64,000 nt of DNA. It comes from Candidatus Gemmiger avistercoris. Its GTDB lineage: Bacteria > Bacillota > Clostridia > Oscillospirales > Ruminococcaceae. Position 1 is the stretch's first letter; every line of letters starts with the position of its first letter. The stretch spans positions 1 through 64,000 of the forward strand of contig DXBF01000061.1 in NCBI GenBank assembly GCA_019116705.1, read 5' to 3'. The position numbers and the translations under genes are program-made. The notes below the pieces were generated by a model. It searched no databases. It worked only from the letters and a program-made list of their open reading frames with translations, and had not been told where the DNA came from. This document shows, in pieces, positions 29,652 to 40,938 of the stretch.

Positions 29652-31400
29652 ATGAATTTTCAGGATTTTTACGCCGGGTCGGCCTTCGACGCCTACACCT
29701 GGCTGGGCGGCCACCTGACGGCGGAGGGGGCGGTCTTTCGCACGTTTGCCCCGGCTGCGCGGGCGGTCTCCCTGATCGGGGATTTCAACGGCTGGCAGGA
29801 GACCCCGATGCACAAAGTCTATGACGGCAACTTCTGGGAGGCCGCCGTGCCCGGGGCCGCGCCGGGCATGCGCTACAAATACCGCATCTGCGGCGCGGAC
29901 GGCCGCCGGCTCGACCACTGCGACCCCTACGGCTTCTTCGCCGAACTGCGCCCGGCCACGGCCTCGGTGCTGTACCCCCTGCCCGGGCCGTCCGGGGACT
30001 GCCCCGCCTGCGCGCCCCGGGATTGGGCGCACAGCCCGCTCAGCATCTATGAACTGCACGCCGGTTCCTGGAAAAAGCCGGACGCCCCCGGCGCCTTTTA
30101 CACCTACCGGGAACTGGCGGAGCAGCTGGTGCCCTACCTGCTGGAAAACCGCTTCCAGTACCTGGAACTGATGCCGCTGTGCGAGTACCCCTGCGACGAA
30201 TCCTGGGGGTATCAGGGCACCGGCTTTTTCAGCCCCACGGCCCGCTACGGCACACCGGACGACCTGCGCTTTCTCATCGGCGCCTGCCACCGGGCAGGCA
30301 TCGGCGTGCTGCTGGATTTCGTGCCGGTGCACTTTGCGGTGAACGACTACGCCCTGCTGCGCTACGACGGCACGGCGCTCTATGAATACCCCCACCAGGA
30401 TGTGGGCTTCAGCGAGTGGGGCAGCTGCAACTTCATGCACTCCCGCGGGGAGGTCCGCAGCTTTTTGCAGTCGGCCGCCTGCTACTGGCTGCGGGAGTTT
30501 GGTTTCGACGGGCTGCGCTTCGACGCGGTCAGCAACCTGATCTACTGGCAGGGGCGCCCGGAACGGGGCGAGAACCAGGGCGCGATCCGCTTTTTGCAGA
30601 CGATGAACCGCGGCCTGAAGGAGCGGTGCCCCGGCGCGCTGCTGATCGCGGAGGATTCCACCGCCCGGCCCGGCGTGACGGCCCCGGCAGACCAGGGCGG
30701 GCTGGGGTTCGACGCCAAATGGGACCTGGGCTGGATGAACGATACGCTGGGATACCTGCAGGCCCCGCCGGAGGAACGCCGCCGCCACCCGGAGCGGCTG
30801 ACCTTCTCGATGCAGTACTTTTATAACGAGCGCTATCTGCTGCCGCTGTCCCACGACGAGGTGGTCCACGGCAAAGCGGCCATTGTGCAGAAAATGCACG
30901 GCGCTTCGCTGCCGGAAAAATATGCCCAGGCCCGCCTGCTCTACCTGTACATGTTCACCCACCCCGGCAAAAAGCTGAACTTTATGGGCAACGAGCTGGG
31001 CATGCTGCGGGAATGGGATGAAAAGCGCGCCCTGGACTGGGCGGCGGAGGGCGAGCGGGAAGCCTTCGCGCGCTTTTTCCGGGCGCTGCAGGAACTGTAC
31101 CGCCAGCTGCCCGCGCTCTCGGCGCGCGACTACGAGCCGGACGGTTTTTCCTGGCTGGAGCGCCCCGACCCGGACCGCGCGGCCTTCGCCTTCCTGCGCC
31201 GGGGCGGCGGGCAGGAAGTGCTGGTCCTGCTGAACTTTGACAGCGCCGGCCTGCCGGACTGCACCATCCCCCTGCCCGGCCGCCGGGAAGCCCGGCTGCT
31301 GCTGGACAGCGCCGGGGCCGACGTCCCCTGCGCCCTGCGGGACGGGCGGCTGCACACCCGTCTGGCGCACTTTTCAGGCCAGCTGTTCCTGCTGGCCTGA
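29652..31400 (+). CDS. glgB: 1,4-alpha-glucan branching enzyme (GH13)
   Basis: YELHAGSW, GFDGLRFDAVSNLIYW, AEDSTA, LPLSHDEVVHGK, NFMGNELGMLREWDEKRALDW. Confidence 0.92.
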   Translation: MNFQDFYAGSAFDAYTWLGGHLTAEGAVFRTFAPAARAVSLIGDFNGWQETPMHKVYDGNFWEAAVPGAAPGMRYKYRICGADGRRLDHCDPYGFFAELRPATASVLYPLPGPSGDCPACAPRDWAHSPLSIYELHAGSWKKPDAPGAFYTYRELAEQLVPYLLENRFQYLELMPLCEYPCDESWGYQGTGFFSPTARYGTPDDLRFLIGACHRAGIGVLLDFVPVHFAVNDYALLRYDGTALYEYPHQDVGFSEWGSCNFMHSRGEVRSFLQSAACYWLREFGFDGLRFDAVSNLIYWQGRPERGENQGAIRFLQTMNRGLKERCPGALLIAEDSTARPGVTAPADQGGLGFDAKWDLGWMNDTLGYLQAPPEERRRHPERLTFSMQYFYNERYLLPLSHDEVVHGKAAIVQKMHGASLPEKYAQARLLYLYMFTHPGKKLNFMGNELGMLREWDEKRALDWAAEGEREAFARFFRALQELYRQLPALSARDYEPDGFSWLERPDPDRAAFAFLRRGGGQEVLVLLNFDSAGLPDCTIPLPGRREARLLLDSAGADVPCALRDGRLHTRLAHFSGQLFLLA

Positions 31401-31429
31401 TCCGGGCCGCGCAGCCGCCGCAGACACAG

Positions 31430-31457
31430 ACAGGCGCAGCCTTCCGGCTGCGCCTGT
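31430..31457. terminator. Terminator between convergent glgB and galE
   Basis: acaggcgcagcc-ttcc-ggctgcgcctgt perfect stem. Confidence 0.7.
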
Positions 31458-31473
31458 CCTGTATTGATCCGTG

Positions 31474-32499
31474 TTATTCGGCGGTCTTGTAACCGTCGGG
31501 GTTATGGCTCTGCCAGTTCCAGCTGTGCGCGCACATATCCTCGATGCCGTACTGGGCCTCCCAGCCCAGTTCCCGCTTGGCCTTGCCGGGGTCGCACCAG
31601 CACTCGGCGATGTCGCCGGGACGGCGGGGGTCGATGACGTAGGGCAGTTCGCGGCCGCAGGCCTTGCTGAAGGCGTGGATCACGTCCAGCACGCTGTAAC
31701 CGTGGCCGGTACCCAGGTTGCAGATGAAGAGCCCGGGCTTCTGTTCCAGCTTTTTGATGGCGGCCACATGGCCGCGCGCCAGGTCCACCACATGGATGTA
31801 GTCCCGCACGCCGGTACCGTCGGGGGTGGGGTAGTCATTGCCGAAGACGTGGACCTTCTCCAGCTTGCCCACGGCCACCTTGGCGATGTAGGGCACCAGG
31901 TTGTTGGGGATGCCGTTGGGGTCCTCGCCGATGAGGCCGGAGGGATGGGCGCCGATGGGGTTGAAGTAGCGCAGGATGGCCACGTTCAGCGCAGGGTCGG
32001 CGTGGCAGCAGTCGGTGAGGATGCGCTCGGTGAACACCTTGGTGGTGCCGTAGGGGTTGGTGGTGCCGCCCACGGGGAAATCCTCGGTGATGGGCACGCT
32101 GGCGGGGTCGCCGTAGACGGTGGCCGAGGAGGAGAAGATGATGTTGTGGCAGTCATGACGGCGCATCACATCCAGGATGTTCAGCGTGCAGGCCAGGTTG
32201 TTGGCATAGTATTCGATGGGCTTGGCCACGCTCTCCCCCACCGCTTTGTAGGCGGCGAACTGGATGACGCAGTCGATGTCGGTGTTTTCGGCAAAGATCT
32301 TTTCCACGGCGTCCTTATCGGTCATGTCGGCCTCGACAAAGCGGAAATCCTTGCCGGAGATCTGCTTGACGCGGGCCAGGGCCTCGGGGCAGGAGTTGTA
32401 GAAGTTGTCCGCCACGACGATGTCGTAACCCGCGGCCAGAAGTTCCACGCAGGTGTGGCTGCCGATATAGCCGGCGCCACCGCTCACCAAAATTGCCAT
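31474..32499 (-). CDS. galE: UDP-glucose 4-epimerase
   Basis: ILVSGGAGYIGSHTCVELL, FSSSATVYGDP, NPYGTTKVFTE, RYFNPIGAHPSG. Confidence 0.97.
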   Translation of the reverse strand: MAILVSGGAGYIGSHTCVELLAAGYDIVVADNFYNSCPEALARVKQISGKDFRFVEADMTDKDAVEKIFAENTDIDCVIQFAAYKAVGESVAKPIEYYANNLACTLNILDVMRRHDCHNIIFSSSATVYGDPASVPITEDFPVGGTTNPYGTTKVFTERILTDCCHADPALNVAILRYFNPIGAHPSGLIGEDPNGIPNNLVPYIAKVAVGKLEKVHVFGNDYPTPDGTGVRDYIHVVDLARGHVAAIKKLEQKPGLFICNLGTGHGYSVLDVIHAFSKACGRELPYVIDPRRPGDIAECWCDPGKAKRELGWEAQYGIEDMCAHSWNWQSHNPDGYKTAE

Positions 32500-32570
32500 A
32501 CCAATCGTCTCCTTTATGATCTCTTGTTGCTTTTTGCAGACCCGGAAGAGTCCGCTTCGGTACTTTTATT

Positions 32571-33506
32571 CTACTTTTTCCCGCCGCTTTCTGGAATAGA
32601 CGTTTTCGGTTCCTCTTTGTCTTTTTGTTGCCTGTTTTTGCGGCGGGCCGGCAGGCCCTGCTGCATGCGGCGGTAGGCGCTGGGCGTGTTGCCCGTGGCC
32701 TCGCGGAATTTCTGGCTGAAATAAGCGCCGGAGCAGTAACCCATGCGGGCGGCCACCTCGCCGGGGGTGGCGCCCCGGGCCAGCAGCTGGGCGGCATAGT
32801 CCAGCCGCATGGCGGAAAATTCCTCCCGCACGGTATGGCGCAGCCGCGCCCGGAACGCCTGCTGCAGCTGGGTGCGGGTGCACCCCACCGCCGCGCAGAC
32901 TTCCTCCACGCGGACCTCGCGTTCCAGGTTCTGTGCCAGGTAGGCGCGGGCCGCTTCCACCAGCGCCGTCTGGCGGCGTTCGCGGCGGATGCGCTGGGTG
33001 GGCTTGCGCGGCCGTTTGCACCGGCGGGCCAGCAGGATGAGCAGGTTTTCCAGGTGGATCGCCAGCTGCTGCCGCGCCCCGAAGGGCACGTCCTCGCGGG
33101 GGACCGGCTTGCCCCCCGGCGCGGACGGGGCTTCGTACAGTTCCCCGCAGGCTTTCATCAGCCAGTTCAGGTCGTGCTGCTCTGCCGGCTCGGCGTGGAA
33201 CACCAGGCCGCGGAAGCGGTCCATGGCGGAACCGGCGCAAAAGAAATCCATCCGCAGCACTTCGGGCGGGATCTCGCCCCGCGTCTGCATGCCGAACGTT
33301 TCCTCCGGCTGGTGGAGCAGGATGCCCCCGGCCCGCAGCAGGACCCGCCGTTCGCCGCAGAGTTCCTCGATCGCGCCGCTGCGCACATAGACCAGCTGCC
33401 AGCCCGGCGCCTGTTCCCCGGAAAAATCATCCTGGGGACGCCGTTCCGAAGCCCAGGCTGCCGTGACCGCCTCGATGCGAAGCGGAAATTCTTCCGTCAG
33501 GGCCAT
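32571..33506 (-). CDS. AraC-family transcriptional regulator
   Basis: VRVEEVCAAVGCTRTQLQQAFRARL...GEVAARMGYCSGAYFSQKFREATGNTPSAYRR. Confidence 0.9.
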   Translation of the reverse strand: MALTEEFPLRIEAVTAAWASERRPQDDFSGEQAPGWQLVYVRSGAIEELCGERRVLLRAGGILLHQPEETFGMQTRGEIPPEVLRMDFFCAGSAMDRFRGLVFHAEPAEQHDLNWLMKACGELYEAPSAPGGKPVPREDVPFGARQQLAIHLENLLILLARRCKRPRKPTQRIRRERRQTALVEAARAYLAQNLEREVRVEEVCAAVGCTRTQLQQAFRARLRHTVREEFSAMRLDYAAQLLARGATPGEVAARMGYCSGAYFSQKFREATGNTPSAYRRMQQGLPARRKNRQQKDKEEPKTSIPESGGKK

Positions 33507-33520
33507 AGCGTCCTCCTTGT

Positions 33521-34528
33521 TCAGACCGCGATCACACCGCTGTCCGGCCAGTCGTCCTGGCCGTCGGACGCCCCGTAGCGGAACACGCCGGGCTCCACCC
33601 CGGCCAGCTGCGGGAACAGTTCCAGTTCGGGGCAGCTTTCGGCCAGACCCAGGCAGTAAGCCGTCAGCGGGCTGAGGATCTTTTCGATCCCGGTGTAGAC
33701 GTTGGTGCCGTCCGGCGCGTAGGTGCTGAGCATGATGTCGTCGGGGTAGGTCTGTTCCACATAAGCGGTCAGTTCCTCGTCCACATAGACGTCGCTGCTG
33801 CCCGCATAGAGGTCCGGCGCGCCGAACAGATGCAGGATCTCGTGGGCATAGGTAGCCGGGGATTCCGGTTCCGTCTGCGCCGCGTATGCGTCGTAGCGGT
33901 AGATGCAGCAGTATTCATGGTAGAAAGCGGCGCCGTCCTCGGCATAATGCGCCATCGTAAAGGAAGTGCCGCTGACCGGCAGGAACAGCAGGAACCCCAC
34001 CCGGTCGGTGCCGTAGCGTTCCTGCAGTTCTTCGGTGTCCAGCGTGGCGCAGAGCTGGTCCATTTCGTCCAGGAAGGCGTTGCTCTCCTCCGATTCAGGC
34101 CCGCCCCGCAGGCGCGCCTGCACCGAGTAGGTGCGGCGCAGCGGGCTGCCCGCGCTGCCGTCGTCACAGTACAGCTGCACCTGCGCACCGCAGGCGGCGG
34201 CCTGTTCCTCGATCCACGCCACCGCCATGGCCACCTGCCGCTGGGCCTCGTCCTGGGCTTCGCGGCTCCAGACGCTGCCGGTGGCCGCGTCGTTAAGGTA
34301 GACGCTGACCAGCACCGTCGGCTCTGCCAGCAGGCCCACACTGCCGTAACGCATCTTCTCCAGCGACAGGGCCGGCGCAGGGGTGGCGGTGGGTGCGGGG
34401 GTGGCGGAAGGCAGCGGTTCATCCACCGAGGGCATATAGGGCAGGCTCTGGCCCGCGCGGCGCGGCACGCAGCCGCACAGCAGGGCCAGAACCAGCAGCA
34501 GGGCCGCCAGACGTCGTTTCATGGTCAC
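33521..34528 (-). CDS. Lipoprotein with metzincin-like zinc-binding motif
   Basis: LLCGCVPRRAG lipobox, Pro/Ala/Thr-rich linker, HEILHLFGAPDLY (HExxHxxGxxD). Confidence 0.65.
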   Translation of the reverse strand: MTMKRRLAALLLVLALLCGCVPRRAGQSLPYMPSVDEPLPSATPAPTATPAPALSLEKMRYGSVGLLAEPTVLVSVYLNDAATGSVWSREAQDEAQRQVAMAVAWIEEQAAACGAQVQLYCDDGSAGSPLRRTYSVQARLRGGPESEESNAFLDEMDQLCATLDTEELQERYGTDRVGFLLFLPVSGTSFTMAHYAEDGAAFYHEYCCIYRYDAYAAQTEPESPATYAHEILHLFGAPDLYAGSSDVYVDEELTAYVEQTYPDDIMLSTYAPDGTNVYTGIEKILSPLTAYCLGLAESCPELELFPQLAGVEPGVFRYGASDGQDDWPDSGVIAV

Positions 34529-34541
34529 TTCCCGTTCCTGT

Positions 34542-36842
<2,301 letters not shown>

Positions 36843-36868
36843 GGAACTTTCACCTCTCTATAAAAAAG

Positions 36869-36900
36869 CATGCTTTTTCCAAAACATGCTCTTTCCAAAA
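36869..36900 (-). repeat. Two tandem 16-bp direct repeats at clpE-like promoter
   Basis: catgctttttccaaaa / catgctctttccaaaa, one mismatch. Confidence 0.8.
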
Positions 36901-36913
36901 CTTATATGATTCT

Positions 36914-36942
36914 ATTATCCGGCGGGCGCTGCACTTTTGCAA
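36914..36942 (-). promoter_or_regulatory. Promoter for clpE-like gene (TTGCAA-N17-GATAAT)
   Basis: -35 at 36937-36942, -10 at 36914-36919; repeats lie just downstream. Confidence 0.6.
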
Positions 36943-37021
36943 GCAAAGCGGCGGAATGTTCAGAATTTTTTCAAAATAAGACATACTTTCCCGCAGGAAA
37001 GCATGGGAGGGGGTTCCCCTC

Positions 37022-37705
37022 TTAATAATGCACGAGGAACGGGTTCAATGCGCTGAAGAAACTGTAGCCCACGCTCTGCTGCAGGACCCCGGCCGTGAGG
37101 AACTCCACGCTGCCGGCGGTCACGCTGGCCAGGAACCACAGCAGCAGCGCCAGCAGCCAGCAGTCCAGCGCGCCGGTGCACAGGCCCAGCAGCAGGCCGA
37201 ACAGCCGGTTGACGCCGCCCAGCAGCGGCACGCCGTTGACATGGCGCAGCAGCCCCACCAGCAGACGGAAGCACCACCGCACCGCCATGCAGAGCACAAC
37301 AAACAGCAGCACCTGCACAAAGGGCAGGATCACCGGCTCCAGCAGGCCGGAGATCTGGCCGGGCAGCGCTTCGCCCGCCCCCTCCAGCAGCACAGAGAGA
37401 TGATCCCGCACAGCATCCGGCAGAAAATCCATTCCCTGCACGGCGGCGGCCAGGTCGCCGCCCGACTGGGCGACGGCCTCCTCCACCCGGTCGCTGACCG
37501 AGCCGCTGAGGAACCGTGCGTACAGCGGCCCTGCCAGCGTGCGGCTGGCCCATACGGCCACCCCCACGCCCAGCACCGCGCCGATCAGTTCGGTCAGACC
37601 GGCCAGAAAGCCCTTGCGCCAGCTGGACGCCGCCGCATAGGCGAAAAGAGCCAGAAAAATCAGATCGTAGATCCAAGCCATACTCGTACCAATATCCTTT
37701 CCCAC
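37022..37705 (-). CDS. CvpA family membrane protein
   Basis: AWIYDLIFLALFAYAAASSWRKGFLAGLTELIGAVLGVGVAVWAS. Confidence 0.75.
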   Translation of the reverse strand: MGKDIGTSMAWIYDLIFLALFAYAAASSWRKGFLAGLTELIGAVLGVGVAVWASRTLAGPLYARFLSGSVSDRVEEAVAQSGGDLAAAVQGMDFLPDAVRDHLSVLLEGAGEALPGQISGLLEPVILPFVQVLLFVVLCMAVRWCFRLLVGLLRHVNGVPLLGGVNRLFGLLLGLCTGALDCWLLALLLWFLASVTAGSVEFLTAGVLQQSVGYSFFSALNPFLVHY

Positions 37706-37747
37706 AAAAAGTTCCGTGGCCGGCGGGCCGTCCGCCGCGCCTGGTCC

Positions 37748-39082
37748 TTATTCTTCCGGCGGGGTAAGTTCCTCCACCAGACTGCCCACGAACACCAGGG
37801 TACGGTCCGCATCCAGCACGGCCAGCGGATGGGCCTCCAGATCCTGCCGCGCCCAGTTCTGCACGCCGCCATAGGTGTAGCTCTCCACCGCGTTGGGGCA
37901 CAGCAGGTACACCTGGGTATCGGTGGCCGTGATGCCGAACGCCTGCCGGGCCGGGATCTCGGCCAGCAGGGTCAGATCCTCGTCAAACGTCGCCAGGCAG
38001 TTGCCGCCGCGGATGTTGAGCAGCAGCGCCGTCTGGTCGATGCCGGGCTCCGCGCTCTGCAGCGTGGCGCCGCCAAAGTCGTAGCGCGCCGTTTCGGCGC
38101 CGGTACGGGGGTCCAGCACCGCAATGTAGGTATCGAACACCGCCACCACCCGGTTCTCGGTCTGCCAGTCCAGCAGCAGCAGCATGCTGCCCTGGGTGGC
38201 GGTGTAGACCGGGCCTTCGCTGTCCTGAGCCGTATCCATAAAATAGACCGAACAGCTCAGCTGGCCGTCCCGCGCCGCCAGCGTACCGGCGGCGAAACGG
38301 CGGTTGTTGGGCGCAAAGTCCAGCGCGATGGGCGTGCCTTCGCTCTGGGTCAGCTGCCAGAGGTAGATCTCCCGGAAAGAAGGGTCAAAGACCTGCAGCT
38401 GGGCGGTATAGCGCCCCGACTCGGTGACTACGGCCAGCGTGTTGTTGTTGGACATGGCGCACAGCAGGATGCCTTCGTCGAACGTATGGGTGTAGAGTTC
38501 CCTTGTGCGGCTGGATACCTGCAGTTCGCTGCCGGCCCGGTTGTACACCACGAACCGCGTGCCGCCCACGGCCAGCACCGGGCGGGCGTAGCCGGGCTGG
38601 AAGCGGCGCACCTGGCTGCCGTAGGCCGAATAGACGACTACATCCTCGGCGTCCAGTTCCACAAAACCGCCCGCCAGTTCCTCGATCTGCAGCGGTTCGC
38701 TGATGCCGGTATCCACCGGCCAGCCGCCGTCGCCCCGGCTCAGATAGAGCGAGAGGCTGTCCACCCCGTCGGCCAGCAGCGCGATGGAAGCCGACATAGC
38801 CCCTGTAAACACGGCAAACACCAGCGCCACAGCCAGTATGACGATCCCCACCGCGATAGTACGGCGGCGCTGCCGCTGTTTGAGCAGCGGCGTGATGGAG
38901 CGCAGGTTGGCAGCGCTCTCCGCCTCCCGGGCGGTCCGGTTTTCCTCGCGGCGGACCGGCTGCGGGGTGCGCAGGCCAATGTCGCCGCTGGTGCCGGGGA
39001 CGGGCTTGGTGGAGGTATGCCCCTGCTCCCGCGCCAGCATCCGCCTGCGGCGTTCCTGGCGTTCCTTCTCGGCTTTGTTCAC
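37748..39082 (-). CDS. Single-TM protein with beta-propeller-like extracytoplasmic region (DUF5711-like)
   Basis: TM IAVGIVILAVALVFAVFTGAM then repeated beta-rich segments; GTG start at 39082, the longer ORF reads into repeat B. Confidence 0.6.
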   Translation of the reverse strand: MNKAEKERQERRRRMLAREQGHTSTKPVPGTSGDIGLRTPQPVRREENRTAREAESAANLRSITPLLKQRQRRRTIAVGIVILAVALVFAVFTGAMSASIALLADGVDSLSLYLSRGDGGWPVDTGISEPLQIEELAGGFVELDAEDVVVYSAYGSQVRRFQPGYARPVLAVGGTRFVVYNRAGSELQVSSRTRELYTHTFDEGILLCAMSNNNTLAVVTESGRYTAQLQVFDPSFREIYLWQLTQSEGTPIALDFAPNNRRFAAGTLAARDGQLSCSVYFMDTAQDSEGPVYTATQGSMLLLLDWQTENRVVAVFDTYIAVLDPRTGAETARYDFGGATLQSAEPGIDQTALLLNIRGGNCLATFDEDLTLLAEIPARQAFGITATDTQVYLLCPNAVESYTYGGVQNWARQDLEAHPLAVLDADRTLVFVGSLVEELTPPEE

Positions 39083-39138
39083 AGGGGCTTCCCTTCCTTC
39101 TTGTCGTTTATATAGTGCCGGGGCCGTTTCTTGATCCG

Positions 39139-39278
39139 TCCCCAGCAGATGAAGCAAGGCGGAGCAGGGGCAGCAGTCACAGAACGCAAGCGCCGCCCCC
39201 AGGCGCGCCGCGGGATGCGGGAACCGCAACCCACCAAACAGGAACCGCAACCCGCCAAACAGGAGCGTCAGGCATCGC
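39139..39278 (-). repeat. Dispersed intergenic repeat, copy B
   Basis: Reverse complement aligns with 15138-15256; contains an extra 21-nt tandem unit. Confidence 0.7.
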
Positions 39279-39340
39279 CGGTCTCCGGCCTAAGTGCCGC
39301 CGCTGGCGCGGCGGTTGGCCTCCGGCACGCCACTGCGGTG

Positions 39341-40120
39341 TCAGTGCGCGACTGTCGCCCCCTTTGACCGTCCAAGGTCCGGGTAGTCCACGTCCTGCAA
39401 AAACAGCCCTTTGGCGGGCAGCGTCGGTCCGGCCTTGCGGCGGTCCCGGCTTTGGAGCAGCGCCGGGACGGAGGCCGCCGGACGCTTGTGCAGCCCGGCT
39501 TCCACCAGCGTGCCCGCCAGGATGCGGACCATATTGTACAGGTAGCCGTCGGCGGTGACGGTGATGGTAAAATAATCGCCCCGCCGCTCCACCCCGCAGG
39601 CGGCGATGGTGCGCACAGTGTCGCCGTGCGCCGCCGCGCCCGACCCCGACGCGCAGAGCGCCAGGAAGTCATGCGTGCCCACGAACTGCGCCGCAGCGGC
39701 CTGCATGGCCGCCAGGTCCAGCGGCGGGGCGACCCGGTGGCAGTATTCCACCGTGAAGGGGTCGTCGACGCGCGCATTGAGGATGTGGTAGCAGTAGGTC
39801 TTGGCGTGGGCGGCGTAACGGGCGTGGAATCCCGCCGGGACCGCCTGCACGGCCAGGGCGCGGATGTCCGGCGGCAGATGCGCGTTGAGGGCGGGCACCA
39901 GCTTTTCCGCCGGGACCTTCCCATCGTAACAGAAACTCAGCGCGAAACGCCGCGCATGGACGCCGGAATCGGTGCGGGAGCAGCCCTTTACATCGGGGCG
40001 GCAGCCCAGCGCCGCCTGCATGGCGTCCTGCAGGGCCGCGCAGACCGTGGGGGCGTTGGGCTGCACCTGGAACCCCGCGTAGCGGGTGCCTTTGTAGGCG
40101 ATCCACAAAAGCCAGGTCAT
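39341..40120 (-). CDS. truA: tRNA pseudouridine synthase A
   Basis: WIAYKGTRYAGFQVQPN, GCSRTDSGVHAR, FHARYAAHAKTYCYHI, YNMVRILAGTLVEAG. Confidence 0.95.
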   Translation of the reverse strand: MTWLLWIAYKGTRYAGFQVQPNAPTVCAALQDAMQAALGCRPDVKGCSRTDSGVHARRFALSFCYDGKVPAEKLVPALNAHLPPDIRALAVQAVPAGFHARYAAHAKTYCYHILNARVDDPFTVEYCHRVAPPLDLAAMQAAAAQFVGTHDFLALCASGSGAAAHGDTVRTIAACGVERRGDYFTITVTADGYLYNMVRILAGTLVEAGLHKRPAASVPALLQSRDRRKAGPTLPAKGLFLQDVDYPDLGRSKGATVAH

Positions 40121-40938
40121 CCCAGCCACCCCGGCACGAAGAACCGCGTGGCCACGATGACCGCCAGCGCCAGCGCCAGCACCACGGCGCAGCGGGCGTC
40201 GGAGGCGGTGAACCGCAGCTGTTTGAGGCGGGTGCGGCCCTCGCCGCCGTGGTAGCAGCGGCACTCCATGGCCATGGCCAATTCGTCCGCCCGGCGGAAC
40301 GCCGAGATGAACAGCGGGATCAGGATGGGCACCAGCGCCTTGATGCGCTGGGTGAAGGTACCGTTGTCCAGCATGGCGCCGCGGGCCTTCTGGGCGTTCA
40401 TGATCTTCTCGGTCTCTTCGATCAGCGTGGGGATGAACCGCAGCGCAATGGTCATCATCATGGCCAGTTCATGCACCGGGAAGTGCAGCCGGCCCAGCGG
40501 GCGCAGCAGGTTCTCGATGGCGTCGGTGAGGACGATGGGGCTGGTGGTGTAGGTCAGCAGGCTGGTGCCTGCGATGAGGGCGCAGACCCGCACCGCGATG
40601 AGGATGGCCTGCCGCACGCCCTCGGCGTAGATAGGGAAGATCCAGAAGCTGACCAGCGGTTCGCCCTGGCCCGAAACAAAGAACAGGTTGAGCACCGCCG
40701 TGAACAGCACCAGCGGCACGATGGGCTTGAGGCTGCGCAGGATCATCTTGCCGGGGATACGGGCGGTGCGGTAGAGGGCCGCCAGCAGCAGGATGGACAG
40801 CACGATGCCCAGCGGATTGGCTGCCACGAACAGCACGACGATGTAGGCAATCGTGGCCACCAGCTTGAGCCGGGGGTCGCAGCGATGCAGGATGGAACGG
40901 CCGGGGTAATACTGGCCGATGGTGATATCCTTGAGCAT
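40117..40938 (-). CDS. ecfT: Energy-coupling factor transporter transmembrane protein
   Basis: SILHRCDPRLKLVATIAYIV, QKARGAMLDNG, AMECRCYHG; after two ECF ATPases. Confidence 0.93.
   Translation of the reverse strand: MLKDITIGQYYPGRSILHRCDPRLKLVATIAYIVVLFVAANPLGIVLSILLLAALYRTARIPGKMILRSLKPIVPLVLFTAVLNLFFVSGQGEPLVSFWIFPIYAEGVRQAILIAVRVCALIAGTSLLTYTTSPIVLTDAIENLLRPLGRLHFPVHELAMMMTIALRFIPTLIEETEKIMNAQKARGAMLDNGTFTQRIKALVPILIPLFISAFRRADELAMAMECRCYHGGEGRTRLKQLRFTASDARCAVVLALALAVIVATRFFVPGWLG

Noticed and set aside
29622-31370. 582-aa minus-strand ORF
   Set aside because: Antisense to glgB.
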